64,000 nt of DNA from assembly GCA_025359985.1 (NCBI GenBank), contig JANYDB010000039.1:1-64000 (forward strand), written 5' to 3'. A model generated the notes under the pieces. That model saw nothing but the letters and a program-made list of their open reading frames with translations, did not search any database and was not told the DNA's origin. The translations under genes and the position numbers were made by a program. Numbering within the stretch: the first letter of the stretch is position 1; the number at the start of each line of letters is the position of its first letter. The stretch comes from Burkholderiales bacterium (GTDB lineage Bacteria > Pseudomonadota > Gammaproteobacteria > Burkholderiales > Usitatibacteraceae). Below, piece by piece: positions 44,597 to 53,932 of this stretch.

Positions 44597-45910
44597 ATGA
44601 GTAATTCTCCCCAGCAGCTCGCGAAAGCCAGCAAAGCCACGATTCAAGCCGTCCGCGGTATGAATGACTTACTGCCCAAAGATGCGCCGCTTTGGCAATT
44701 TTTGGAAGACGTCACACGTGAAGTATTTGAGCAATATGGCTATTGCCTGATGCGCACGCCTATAGTTGAGCCGACCCCGCTGTATGTGCGTTCGCTGGGT
44801 GAAGTGACTGATGTGGTCGAAAAGGAAATGTACTCCTTCGAAGACGGTCTAAGCGGCGAAAAGCTGACGTTGCGTCCCGAGGCGACTGCTGGCCTAGTGC
44901 GTGCGGCGATTGAGCATAACCTGCTTTATGATGGCCCCAAGCGTATCTGGACATGGGGGCCGATGTTCCGGCACGAACGTCCACAGAAAGGACGCTACCG
45001 ACAATTTCATCAATTTGGTGTTGAAGCGCTTGGTTTTGCCGGCCCCGATGTTGATGCCGAGCAGATTACGATGCTGGCGCGACTTTGGAAGCGGCTTGGT
45101 TTTTCGAATATCGAGCTACAAATTAATTCGATCGGTGATTTGGCCGCCCGTAAAGCGCATCGTGATGCGCTGGTGGTCTATTTTGAAGCGCATCAGGATC
45201 AGTTGGACGAAGACGCAAAGCGCCGCCTGTATACGAACCCGCTGCGTACGCTGGATAGTAAAAATCCAAAAATGCAGGATTTGGCCAACGCGGCACCCAA
45301 GCTCGCTGATTATCTGGGTGAGGCAGAACGCGCCCACTTTGACGGCGTTAAATCACGACTCGATGCGGCGGGCGTGGTTTATCAGGTTAATCCACGTCTA
45401 GTGCGCGGTTTTGATTATTACAACCGCACCGTGTTCGAATTCATTGGGCGCGGCAATGACTGGGAACTAGCTATCGCCGGCGGCGGCCGCTATGATGGTC
45501 TGGTTGAGAAAATGGGTGGCAAACCGGCCCCTTCGTGCGGGTTTGGTATTGGTGTTGAGCGCGTCATTATGTTATTGCAGGAAACCCGGCAGCCCTCGTC
45601 ATCTATGTTGGATGCCTACGTTGTTTATGCAGCAGAGGCTGAAGCTCAGGCTTGCGGCATTGCAGAACAGTTGCGGGACTGCGGTTTGGCCGTTGCGGTG
45701 CACGGCGCTGCCGATGGCGGGATAGGCAGTTTTAAATCGCAAATGAAGAAAGCGGACGGAAGTGGCGCGCGCTTTGCTATCATCTTGGGTTCAGATGAAT
45801 TGGCAACCGGTAAAATCAGTCTTAAAAATCTGGCTGATGGCGAACAAGCCTTGGCTACTCTTGACGAAGCCATTTTATTGTTACAAAGCATTTCATCACC
45901 AAGCACTTGA
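44597..45910 (+). CDS. hisS: Histidine--tRNA ligase
   Basis: A 437-residue class II aminoacyl-tRNA synthetase that charges tRNA-His. It has the motif 2 region FRHERPQKGRYRQFHQFG, the histidine-binding LVRGFDYYNRTVFEF, motif 3 GFGIGVERV, and a C-terminal anticodon-binding domain. The ORF track starts at 44564; MSNSPQQ at 44597 is preferred. The gene opens a conserved run with yfgM, bamB and der. Confidence 0.97.
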   Translation: MSNSPQQLAKASKATIQAVRGMNDLLPKDAPLWQFLEDVTREVFEQYGYCLMRTPIVEPTPLYVRSLGEVTDVVEKEMYSFEDGLSGEKLTLRPEATAGLVRAAIEHNLLYDGPKRIWTWGPMFRHERPQKGRYRQFHQFGVEALGFAGPDVDAEQITMLARLWKRLGFSNIELQINSIGDLAARKAHRDALVVYFEAHQDQLDEDAKRRLYTNPLRTLDSKNPKMQDLANAAPKLADYLGEAERAHFDGVKSRLDAAGVVYQVNPRLVRGFDYYNRTVFEFIGRGNDWELAIAGGGRYDGLVEKMGGKPAPSCGFGIGVERVIMLLQETRQPSSSMLDAYVVYAAEAEAQACGIAEQLRDCGLAVAVHGAADGGIGSFKSQMKKADGSGARFAIILGSDELATGKISLKNLADGEQALATLDEAILLLQSISSPST

Positions 45911-45969
45911 ACGTTCGATTATTCGCAAGCTCCTCCTAAACTATTTTTAGTAATTAGTGAAAGTTTTAC

Positions 45970-46731
45970 ATGTCAACTTATGATTTAGAAGAACAAGAAC
46001 GTATCTCAGCCCTTAAAGACTGGTGGGATAAATGGGGTAATTGGGTGACGGCTGGGGTAGTGGCGACGCTGGTAGGCGTGGTTGGCGTACAACTTTGTCG
46101 CTACTATCAAAAATCTCAGAGTTTACAAGCTGAAACGCTTTTCAAGGGCGTCAAAAAAACGGGCGAAGAAGTTGCTGCCGGTAAAGATGCTGCCAACAAA
46201 GAAGGCATCAAAGATAGTAAAAAACTTTCCGATGCAGTGAGCGCGATGGTCGATAAATTCCCCGGCACGTTTCAGGCGACAGAAGCTCAGTTGATGGCTG
46301 CCAAAGCCGCTTTTGAGGCGGGTGATTTTGCGAGTGCAAAAACGCAATTGCAATGGGTTATCGATAACGGCCGTGATACACATCGCACACTGGCCCGAGT
46401 GCGCCTTGCCGCTGTCATGCTTGAAACCAAAGATTATGATGGCGCATTGAAGACGCTTGACGGCGCAAAAGATGAAGCGTTTCAATCGGTCACGGCAGAT
46501 TTAAAAGGCGATATTTATGCAGCACAAGGCAAACGCGCAGAAGCTCGTGCGTCATATCAGATCGCGGTTGAAAAAGCCGACGCGCGCAGTTCCTTGAAAG
46601 CCATTTCTCAAGCCAAGCTGGATGCGTTTGGTGGCACCGATGAAAGTAAAAAAGTGGCCATCAGAGATGATGCAAAATCAGGCGAAAAAAATGCTAAAGA
46701 TGGTAAAGACAGTAAAGGAATCACGAAGTGA
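45970..46731 (+). CDS. yfgM: YfgM-like membrane-anchored TPR protein
   Basis: A 253-residue protein with a short cytoplasmic N-terminus (YDLEEQERISALKDWWDKWG), one transmembrane helix (about 22-42) and a periplasmic TPR domain. YfgM in E. coli associates with the SecYEG translocon and PpiD and helps chaperone exported proteins. The C-terminal ~25 residues are Lys/Asp/Gly-rich and may be disordered. Its end overlaps the bamB start by 4 bp. Confidence 0.9.
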   Translation: MSTYDLEEQERISALKDWWDKWGNWVTAGVVATLVGVVGVQLCRYYQKSQSLQAETLFKGVKKTGEEVAAGKDAANKEGIKDSKKLSDAVSAMVDKFPGTFQATEAQLMAAKAAFEAGDFASAKTQLQWVIDNGRDTHRTLARVRLAAVMLETKDYDGALKTLDGAKDEAFQSVTADLKGDIYAAQGKRAEARASYQIAVEKADARSSLKAISQAKLDAFGGTDESKKVAIRDDAKSGEKNAKDGKDSKGITK

Positions 46732-47906
46732 GTAAGTTATCGGCATCAGCTTTTTACTCAACTTCAAAACCGAGTTCAGCGTTTGGGTTAACCTGTGTTG
46801 CCATGGCGGCTATATTGTGCACTGCGGTGGCAGGTTGCGGTTTGTTCAGCGGCAGCAAGCTAAAACCGGCGGTATTGCCAGATTTAAAAAACTCTGATCT
46901 TGCGATTGTCTGGTCATCCAGTGTGGGTAAATCTGCGGGCTATTTATTTACGCCCGCATTTGCCGATAAATTAATTTATGTAGCGACACACAAGAGCGGC
47001 ATTGTGGCGTTATCCGACGAGGGTGGTCGCCAAGTCAGCCAAATTGAAGCCGGCATTCCTTTGGCTGGCGGCGTCGGCATTAGTGACAACACGGTTGTGG
47101 TGGCGAGCAATAAAGGTGAGGTGCTGGCATTTGATTCCGCCGGACGTTCGGTCTGGAAAAGTCAGGTTAGTGGTGAAGTGCTGGCGGCGCCGGTGATCGT
47201 TGGCGCCAACGTTATTGTGCGCACTGCAGACGGACGAATTTTTGCGTTGAACCGTGCCGATGGCAAACGTAAATGGGTGTTTCAACGGGCTACTCCGGCC
47301 CTGACCCTGCGCACCAACGCCAGCGTGGTGGTGAATCGTGGCACCATTTATGCAGGCTATGCAGGCGGCAAAGTGATTGCGATTGAAGCAGAAAGCGGCA
47401 AACCCACATGGGAAGCGACTATCTCTACGCCGCGCGGTTCGACCGAGCTTGAGCGTGTAGCCGATGTGGCAGGGATACCTGTTCTGGATGATTCACGTAT
47501 TTGTGCTGCCGTTTATCAAGGCCGTACAGGTTGTGTGGAAGCGTTGAATGGCAATGTACTGTGGTCGCGTGAAATTTCAAGTGCAGATGGTGTCGCAATC
47601 GATGCCAAATATTTATATGTGGCCGATACTGAGGGCAATGTTTATGCGCTCGATAAAACATCCGGCGCAACGGTCTGGAAACAGGATAAATTACAACGTC
47701 GTGAGCTGGGTGCGCCATTAAGCTTTAAAGGCAAGGTTCTTGTCGGTGATGCTACTGGTCTAGTGCATCTATTGTCACCGGAAAATGGCGAATTGATTGG
47801 CCGCGTCAGTACCGATGGCAGCGAGGTTGTCGCGCTGCTGCAAAATGGCGATAAGGCCATTGTGCAGACTGCTAAAGGCGGTGTTTACGCGCTTTCAGTC
47901 AGGTAG
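46728..47906 (+). CDS. bamB: Outer-membrane assembly lipoprotein BamB
   Basis: A 392-residue lipoprotein (lipobox VAGC at about residue 36) that folds as a beta-propeller; repeated PQQ-like blades are visible (GRSVWKSQVSGEVLAAPV, DGKRKWVFQRATPAL, ATVWKQDKL). BamB is part of the BAM complex that inserts beta-barrel proteins. The start is GTG, overlapping the yfgM stop by 4 bp. Confidence 0.94.
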   Translation: MSKLSASAFYSTSKPSSAFGLTCVAMAAILCTAVAGCGLFSGSKLKPAVLPDLKNSDLAIVWSSSVGKSAGYLFTPAFADKLIYVATHKSGIVALSDEGGRQVSQIEAGIPLAGGVGISDNTVVVASNKGEVLAFDSAGRSVWKSQVSGEVLAAPVIVGANVIVRTADGRIFALNRADGKRKWVFQRATPALTLRTNASVVVNRGTIYAGYAGGKVIAIEAESGKPTWEATISTPRGSTELERVADVAGIPVLDDSRICAAVYQGRTGCVEALNGNVLWSREISSADGVAIDAKYLYVADTEGNVYALDKTSGATVWKQDKLQRRELGAPLSFKGKVLVGDATGLVHLLSPENGELIGRVSTDGSEVVALLQNGDKAIVQTAKGGVYALSVR

Positions 47907-48001
47907 TCTGAAACACCAGTTAAAAATTATTTTCGAATATATTTTTCGAAAATTTTGATAGCAATCACAGCGCGGCTGCCGGTCGTGCTGACCCGGGTTT
48001 A

Positions 48002-48025
48002 AGCAGTTTCCATAGCAGTTTCCAT
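48002..48025 (+). repeat. Exact 12-bp tandem duplication upstream of der
   Basis: AGCAGTTTCCAT occurs twice in direct succession, about 45 bp before the der start codon. It is in the gap between bamB and der, possibly within the 5' leader. Confidence 0.9.
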
Positions 48026-48067
48026 GTCCGGCTCTCCCAATATAGCGAGAGTATTAAGCGCAGAAAA

Positions 48068-49474
48068 ATGAAACCCACCATTGTTATTGTTGGACGTCCT
48101 AACGTCGGCAAATCTATGCTCTTCAATCGCCTCACCAAAACCCGTGATGCCTTGGTTGCGGATATGCCGGGCTTAACGCGTGACCGTCATTACGGACACG
48201 GACGTGGTGCCTCCAAACCCTATTTATGCGTCGATACGGGCGGCTTTGAGCCCAAGGTGACCGACGGCATATTGCATGAAATGGCAAAGCAGACGCTGCA
48301 GGCTATTGCTGAAGCGGATGCCGTCATTTTTGTTGTAGATGGCCGGCAAGGGCTGACGCCGCAAGACAAAATTATAGGTGAGCGTTTACGCCGTGATGCT
48401 CAGGGGCGCGGTATCCCGATGGCGATTGCCGTCAATAAAGCCGAAGGGATGAATGAAGAAGTTGTTTGTGCCGAATTTCATGAATTGGGTTTGGGCGAGC
48501 CTGTTGCCATCTCTGCAGCACATGGTGAGGGCACCCGACAACTCATAGAAGATGTGTTGGAGCATTTTCCGGATGCTGAAGAAAATCTCGATCCCGATAC
48601 GCCGCGCGTGGCTATTGTAGGCCGTCCCAATGTCGGCAAATCGACACTGGTGAACCGCTTGCTGGGTGAAGAGCGCGTGATTGCTTTTGATGAGCCCGGA
48701 ACCACCCGTGATTCGATTTATATTCCGCTGACGTTCCATGATAAAAATTACACATTGATCGACACCGCGGGGATTCGTCGCAAAGGCAAAGTGTTCGAGG
48801 CGGTTGAGAAATTTTCAGTCATTAAAACCCTGCAAGCGATTGAAGACGCTCATGTGGTGGTGTTGTTGCTAGATGCGCGCCAGGAAGTTTCCGATCAGGA
48901 TGCGCATATTGCGGGTTTTGTACTGGAATCCGGCCGGGCAGTAGTGGTGGGCATCAACAAATGGGATAACCTGGATGATTACACCCGTGAGCGCACCAAG
49001 AGTGATTTTGATCGCAAGCTGCATTTTCTAGATTTTGCGCGCATGCACACGGTTTCAGCCAAAGACGGAATGGGATTGGCACCCCTATTCAAGTCAATCG
49101 ATGAAGCTTTTGCGGCAGCCATGTCCAAGCTTTCCACACCCAAGCTTACTCGCGCATTGATGGCCGCTACTGCCGCCCATCAGCCGCCCATGAATGGTTT
49201 GCACCGCCCTAAACTGCGCTATGCCCACCAAGGTGGTCACAATCCACCGATTGTGGTTATTCACGGCTCCGGACTGGATGGATTGGCTGATAGCTATGTT
49301 CGCTATCTGGAAAACACTTTCCGGGATGCGTTCAAACTTAAAGGCACGCCGTTGCGGGTTGAGCTAAAAAAGAGTCACAACCCCTACGCCAATCGTAAAC
49401 CGCAAGTGTTGACGGCAAGTCAAGAAAATCAGCGTCGTCGCGGGCGCATCCGCATGAAACGTAAATTTGCCTGA
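48068..49474 (+). CDS. der: Ribosome-assembly GTPase Der (EngA)
   Basis: A 468-residue protein with two tandem GTPase domains, each with its own P-loop (GRPNVGKS at about residues 8 and 184) and G3/G4 motifs (DTGGF, DTAGI, NKAEG, NKWDN), plus a C-terminal KH-like domain ending in basic [11 protein letters not shown]. Der is needed for 50S subunit maturation. The first G4 reads NKAEG rather than the usual NKxD. The length is as expected. It follows bamB with a 161-bp gap. Confidence 0.96.
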   Translation: MKPTIVIVGRPNVGKSMLFNRLTKTRDALVADMPGLTRDRHYGHGRGASKPYLCVDTGGFEPKVTDGILHEMAKQTLQAIAEADAVIFVVDGRQGLTPQDKIIGERLRRDAQGRGIPMAIAVNKAEGMNEEVVCAEFHELGLGEPVAISAAHGEGTRQLIEDVLEHFPDAEENLDPDTPRVAIVGRPNVGKSTLVNRLLGEERVIAFDEPGTTRDSIYIPLTFHDKNYTLIDTAGIRRKGKVFEAVEKFSVIKTLQAIEDAHVVVLLLDARQEVSDQDAHIAGFVLESGRAVVVGINKWDNLDDYTRERTKSDFDRKLHFLDFARMHTVSAKDGMGLAPLFKSIDEAFAAAMSKLSTPKLTRALMAATAAHQPPMNGLHRPKLRYAHQGGHNPPIVVIHGSGLDGLADSYVRYLENTFRDAFKLKGTPLRVELKKSHNPYANRKPQVLTASQENQRRRGRIRMKRKFA

Positions 49475-49805
49475 TTTTTGCATAAAACTAACTTGTTTTG
49501 CTGATTTTGCGTTTCATTACTTGAAAAGCATCCTCTGCGCCTGCATATCCGTATAGAAATTGTTGGGTTGGTGCACAAAATGGCCAATAAATTGAAACGG
49601 CTTAGCCAATATGCGCTACCAAGGAACCTAGATGAAATTTTCCGGTCTGTGCTAGGGCTAGAGATATTAATAAAGTTGATAAATCCGGTTAAATGCTTTT
49701 GTCAAAACGATTTAAAACAAACAATTCCTTGTTCACGTATCATCATTATTCGGACGCTAATTTACTGCGTTGTTGTTAACTAAAACGAGAAGCTGGAGAA
49801 TAAAA
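49475..49805. other. AT-rich intergenic region upstream of hfq
   Basis: About 330 bp between der and hfq. ORF 49568-49783 has no recognisable domain and no good ribosome binding site and is not called. CTGGAG 7 bases before ATG 49806 is the hfq ribosome binding site. No clear promoter was found. Confidence 0.55.
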
Positions 49806-50045
49806 ATGAGTGCAAAAGGGCAACTATTACAAGACCCATTCCTTAATATTTTGCGTAAGGAACATGTCCCGGTTTCGATTTATCTGGTCAATGGCATCAA
49901 GTTGCAGGGCCAGATCGAATCCTTCGACCAGTACGTTGTGTTGTTAAAAAATACTGTCACGCAAATGGTTTACAAACACGCCATTTCTACTGTTGTGCCA
50001 GCGCGTGCGGTTTCAATTCCATTTGAAGCGCCCAGCGAAAGTTAA
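49806..50045 (+). CDS. hfq: RNA chaperone Hfq
   Basis: A 79-residue Sm-like protein with [20 protein letters not shown], the Sm1 region [18 protein letters not shown] and the Sm2 motif YKHAIST. It forms a hexamer that pairs small RNAs with mRNAs. The ORF track starts 12 codons upstream, but the conserved MSAKGQ start and the Shine-Dalgarno fix ATG 49806. It heads the conserved hfq-hflX-hflK-hflC cluster. Confidence 0.97.
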   Translation: MSAKGQLLQDPFLNILRKEHVPVSIYLVNGIKLQGQIESFDQYVVLLKNTVTQMVYKHAISTVVPARAVSIPFEAPSES

Positions 50046-50186
50046 TATTTTGTTTGAGCATCGTTACTAGGCATTGTTTGCAAGCGGTGGCTTGGTGACG
50101 AAATTGGATTGTGGATTGGTAATGTCCTCGCGTCGTCATGATGCGAGCACAACTACGAGCACACAAAGCTCATTCTTGTTAAAACG

Positions 50187-51422
50187 ATGAAACCTAATTT
50201 TGCCGATTCTGCATCACCGCAAGGCGCCGCTGTGCTTGTTGGAATTAATTTTGACGATGTGTATTTTGAGGCACAGCTTGCGGAAGCGCGCGAGTTGATA
50301 TCAAGTGCAGGCGCCAGGGTTGCGTCGACTTTAACCGGCAAGCGTTATAAACCCGATCCGGCCACCTTTGCGGGCAGCGGCAAAATTGAAGAAATAGCCG
50401 AAGCTGTTTTGCAAACCAATGCATCGCTTGTGGTGTTTAATCACCAGCTTTCCCCAATCCAGATTCGTAATATCGAAAAAATTGTTGGCGTTCGGGTAAT
50501 TGATCGCACCGATTTAATTCTTGATATTTTTGCCCAGCGTGCGCGCTCCGCTGAAGGCAAGCTGCAGGTTGAATTGGCCCAAATGCAACATTTGATGACG
50601 CGCCTGGTGAAAGGCTGGACTCATCTGGAGCGGCAACGCGGCGGCATTAGTGTGCGTGGCGGCCCCGGCGAATCTCAGCTTGAGTTGGATCGCCGCATGG
50701 TGGGTGACAAGGTAAAAAAGCTTAAAGAAAAACTCAAAAAATTAGGACGTCAGCGTAATACCCAGCGCGCCAGTCGCCGCCGTGCAGGAACTTTTTCAGT
50801 CTCGATTGTCGGTTATACCAATGCTGGTAAATCAACCCTGTTTAATCGATTAACGCGCTCAGGTACTTATGTGGCAGATCAACTATTTGCGACGCTCGAT
50901 ACCACCACTCGCCGCTTGTATATTGCGCCCAATATTAATGTAGCTCTGTCTGACACGGTCGGGTTTATTCGCAACCTTCCGCATGGCCTAGTGGCCGCAT
51001 TCCATGCAACGCTGACCGAAGCGGTTGAGGCGGATCTGTTGCTGCATGTAGTGGATGCTGCGAATCCGGCACGCGAAGAGCAAATAGCCGAAGTTAATAA
51101 AGTGCTTGCAGAAATTGGTGCAGAGTTAATTCCGCAAATTGTTGTGTATAACAAAATCGATCTACTCGAGACGGGAACTTTATTTGCGCCTGCTTCTGCT
51201 GCATTGCGTGATGAGAGTGATAAAATTATTGAATTACGTGTAAGTGCGGTGTCTGGCGTCGGCATGAATCTAGTGCGCGACACCATTCATGAATATGCAG
51301 AAATGTTGCACCATCGGACTGACCTGGCCGCTGATTTTGATGAGCGTTTCCAAGTCGGCTATGAAAATGAAGTTGTTTCGATTGATCAAGCGCAATCTTT
51401 TGCGCACCTCGGAGTGAGTTAA
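50187..51422 (+). CDS. hflX: GTPase HflX
   Basis: A 411-residue ribosome-associated GTPase. The N-terminal ATP-binding part contains GKRYKPDPATFAGSGKIEEI, the linker GGPGESQLELDRR is diagnostic, and the G domain has GYTNAGKSTLFN, DTVGFIRNLP and NKIDL. HflX splits stalled or heat-damaged ribosomes. Its stop is 2 bases before the hflK start. Confidence 0.95.
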   Translation: MKPNFADSASPQGAAVLVGINFDDVYFEAQLAEARELISSAGARVASTLTGKRYKPDPATFAGSGKIEEIAEAVLQTNASLVVFNHQLSPIQIRNIEKIVGVRVIDRTDLILDIFAQRARSAEGKLQVELAQMQHLMTRLVKGWTHLERQRGGISVRGGPGESQLELDRRMVGDKVKKLKEKLKKLGRQRNTQRASRRRAGTFSVSIVGYTNAGKSTLFNRLTRSGTYVADQLFATLDTTTRRLYIAPNINVALSDTVGFIRNLPHGLVAAFHATLTEAVEADLLLHVVDAANPAREEQIAEVNKVLAEIGAELIPQIVVYNKIDLLETGTLFAPASAALRDESDKIIELRVSAVSGVGMNLVRDTIHEYAEMLHHRTDLAADFDERFQVGYENEVVSIDQAQSFAHLGVS

Positions 51423-51424
51423 GT

Positions 51425-52789
51425 ATGTTGCGACTTTTGCAATTGCTGGATAAACGTGCGTTGTTATGGCCATTGACGATTCTGGCCTACCCTGTTATCC
51501 GGTTGGGTTATCAGATCAAAAAAATACGCGCCCCGTTTCCGGCGACAGACGGCCTGAATAATACGGCCGAGATGTCACTTAATGATCCGCAATGGGGCAA
51601 ACGCGGCGGGAATAAAAATGATGGCCCGCCTGACCTCAATGAAATTTTCAATAAATTTAGTCAGAAGCTCAACAATTTGCTCGGCAAAAAAGGCAATAAC
51701 GGTCAAGGCGGCAACGATAACGATACTGGTGGTCCCAGTAAAGCCGCCATGGGTGGCGGCATATTACTAGCCGTCGGCCTCGCACTTGTCGTCTGGTTGG
51801 GTAGTGGTTTTTACATTGTAGAAGAAGGTAAACGCGGGGTTGAATTGCGTCTGGGTAAATATACTCAAACCACCCAGCCGGGCCCGCGCTGGCGTATTCC
51901 GTATCCGTTTGAATCGGTAGAAATTGTTAATGTGTCGCAAGTTCGCGCGATCGAAGTGGGGCATCGCAATAATCAGAAGACCAAAGTCCCGGAAGAGTCG
52001 CTGATGCTGACTGAAGATCAAAATATTGTTGATGTTCAGTTTGCTGTGCAATACACCTTGAAGAGTCCTGAAGATTTCCTGTTTTTTAATCGCGAACCCG
52101 ATGAAGCGGTGCGCCAGGCTGCAGAAACCTCGATGCGGGAAATTGTCGGCAAAAGCAAGATGGATTTTGTGCTTTACGAAGGCCGCGCTGATATTGGTGC
52201 TCGAGCCAGGGCGCTGATGCAAATTATTCTGGATCGCTACAAAACCGGTATTCAGGTTTCAACTGTCACGATGCAAAACGCGCAGCCGCCACAACAAGTC
52301 CAAAACAGTTTTGATGACGCAGTGCGCGCCAAGCAGGATCGAGAGCGCCTAAAAAACGAAGGCGAAGCCTACGCTAACGATATCTTACCGAAGACAAAAG
52401 GCGCTGCGGCACGCTTGATGGAAGAAGCGCAGGGTCACAAGCAACGTGTTATTGCGAACGCACAGGGCGATGCATCACGTTTCACGCAAGTGTTGACAGA
52501 ATACGAAAAAGCACCGGGCGTTACTCGTGAGCGCATGTACCTTGATGCCATGCAGCAAATTATGCAGAGCGCGAGCAAAGTTCTGGTTGATCAAAAAGGC
52601 GGCCAGAACCTGCTGTACCTTCCGCTTGATAAGCTGATTCAATCGACGGCACCTTCAATAGCACCTGTTAACAGCGATAATTCAACCCCACGTAATGTTG
52701 CTGCAGGGGCCGTAGACGCACCGACTGCGCCAGCCACTATTACGGCGCCGACTGAGCCTTCGCGGGCTACTTCGCTGCGCAATCGCTGA
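51425..52789 (+). CDS. hflK: HflK, subunit of the HflKC membrane complex
   Basis: A 454-residue band-7 (SPFH) protein. A long Gly/Asn-rich cytoplasmic N-terminus (about 45-110) is followed by one transmembrane helix (about 115-135) and a periplasmic SPFH domain (GKRGVELRLGKYTQTTQPGP, then TEDQNIVDVQFAVQY). HflK and HflC form a large cage around the FtsH protease and modulate it. The Gly-rich N-terminus is typical of HflK. It is in an operon with hflX and hflC. Confidence 0.95.
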   Translation: MLRLLQLLDKRALLWPLTILAYPVIRLGYQIKKIRAPFPATDGLNNTAEMSLNDPQWGKRGGNKNDGPPDLNEIFNKFSQKLNNLLGKKGNNGQGGNDNDTGGPSKAAMGGGILLAVGLALVVWLGSGFYIVEEGKRGVELRLGKYTQTTQPGPRWRIPYPFESVEIVNVSQVRAIEVGHRNNQKTKVPEESLMLTEDQNIVDVQFAVQYTLKSPEDFLFFNREPDEAVRQAAETSMREIVGKSKMDFVLYEGRADIGARARALMQIILDRYKTGIQVSTVTMQNAQPPQQVQNSFDDAVRAKQDRERLKNEGEAYANDILPKTKGAAARLMEEAQGHKQRVIANAQGDASRFTQVLTEYEKAPGVTRERMYLDAMQQIMQSASKVLVDQKGGQNLLYLPLDKLIQSTAPSIAPVNSDNSTPRNVAAGAVDAPTAPATITAPTEPSRATSLRNR

Positions 52790-52848
52790 GCGCCCCATTC
52801 TTGAATCCTGATCATTGCTGAACACCCAGAAATAACGAGATCAAAATT

Positions 52849-53727
52849 ATGCAAAAAAATATCCCGGCTATTGTTATCAGTCTCATCGTGCTGTTGCTGG
52901 TACTGGTGTTATCGGTTTATACCGTTGACCAGCGGCAGGCGGCAATTAAATTTCAGTTAGGGCAGGTGGTTGCCATCCAGACTACGCCTGGGCTATATTT
53001 TAAAGTGCCGTTCATTGAAAATATTCGCTTATACGACACACGCATTCAGACGCTGGACAGCAAGGATGCAGAGCGTATCCAGACCAAAGAAAAAAACAAT
53101 GTGTTGGTTGATACCTATGTTAAATATCGCATCGTCGATGTAAAACAATTTTTTGTATCAACAGGCGGTGATTTTGCCCGGGCTGAGGTGCGGCTCTCGC
53201 AAAGTGTGAACGATGATTTGCGCGCAGAATTCGGTCAACGCAGTCTGGCGGAAGTGATCTCGGGTGAACGCAATAAAATTATGGAAAATCTTCTCGTCAG
53301 AACCGATAAGGATGCGCGCAGCATCGGTATCGAGGTGCTCGATGTGCGCTTGAAGCGTGTTGATCTAGTGCCCGAGATCAGCGCTGATGTGTATCGTCGT
53401 ATGGATTCAGAGCGCAAACGTGTAGCCAATGAGCTGCGCTCCACGGGCTCAGGTGAAGCCGAAAAAATTCGCGCCGATGCCGAGCGGCAGAGAGAAATTA
53501 TTTTGGCTGAAGCGTTCCGCGATGCCCAAAAAATCAAAGGTGAAGGCGATGCTTCAGCAGCGAAAATTTATGCGCAGGCGTTCAGCAAAAATGCGGAATT
53601 TTATGCTTTCTATCGAAGCATGGATGTGTACAAAAACAGCTTTCGCAACAAGACCGACTTGATGGTGCTGGATCCCAGTTCTGATTTATTTAAATATTTA
53701 AAAAACCCCAACAAGAGCGGCAAGTAA
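52849..53727 (+). CDS. hflC: HflC, subunit of the HflKC membrane complex
   Basis: A 292-residue SPFH protein with one N-terminal transmembrane helix (about 4-24) and the family pattern YTVDQRQAAIKFQLGQV, DVRLKRVDLVPEIS, then a helical region with ADAERQREIILAEAFRDA. It pairs with HflK. It is 59 bp after hflK. A strong terminator lies ~80 bp downstream. Confidence 0.95.
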   Translation: MQKNIPAIVISLIVLLLVLVLSVYTVDQRQAAIKFQLGQVVAIQTTPGLYFKVPFIENIRLYDTRIQTLDSKDAERIQTKEKNNVLVDTYVKYRIVDVKQFFVSTGGDFARAEVRLSQSVNDDLRAEFGQRSLAEVISGERNKIMENLLVRTDKDARSIGIEVLDVRLKRVDLVPEISADVYRRMDSERKRVANELRSTGSGEAEKIRADAERQREIILAEAFRDAQKIKGEGDASAAKIYAQAFSKNAEFYAFYRSMDVYKNSFRNKTDLMVLDPSSDLFKYLKNPNKSGK

Positions 53728-53793
53728 ATCAGGATGGGTAGCAATAAATATAGCGCTAGGTTAAGCTAAATCAGCAGAACCGAAAAACTTCCG

Positions 53794-53799
53794 TATAAT
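53794..53799 (+). promoter_or_regulatory. TATAAT box directly upstream of a terminator
   Basis: A perfect -10 hexamer stands 5 bases before the hairpin listed next. No convincing -35 is seen. If functional, transcripts would start inside or near the hairpin's left arm, so it may be the hisZ promoter or chance. Confidence 0.3.
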
Positions 53800-53804
53800 C
53801 CGTC

Positions 53805-53838
53805 AACGGCGCGTCCTAAACAGGGACGCGCCGTTTTT
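53805..53838 (+). terminator. Rho-independent terminator after hflC
   Basis: AACGGCGCGTCC pairs perfectly with its complement (12 bp) across a 7-base loop and is followed by five T residues. It ends the hfq-hflXKC unit and separates it from hisZ. Confidence 0.88.
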
Positions 53839-53932
53839 GCGTCCTGAGGTTGAACAAAGTGCTGAATAAGCCGACGAGGCAGATGTTAAAAAACGCTGCT
53901 TGAAATAATTAAATGAAATATAAGTGAAGCCG

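Noticed and set aside
49568-49783. 71-codon ORF between der and hfq
   Set aside because: Basic, cysteine-containing translation with no family, no Shine-Dalgarno, and overlap with the hfq leader.
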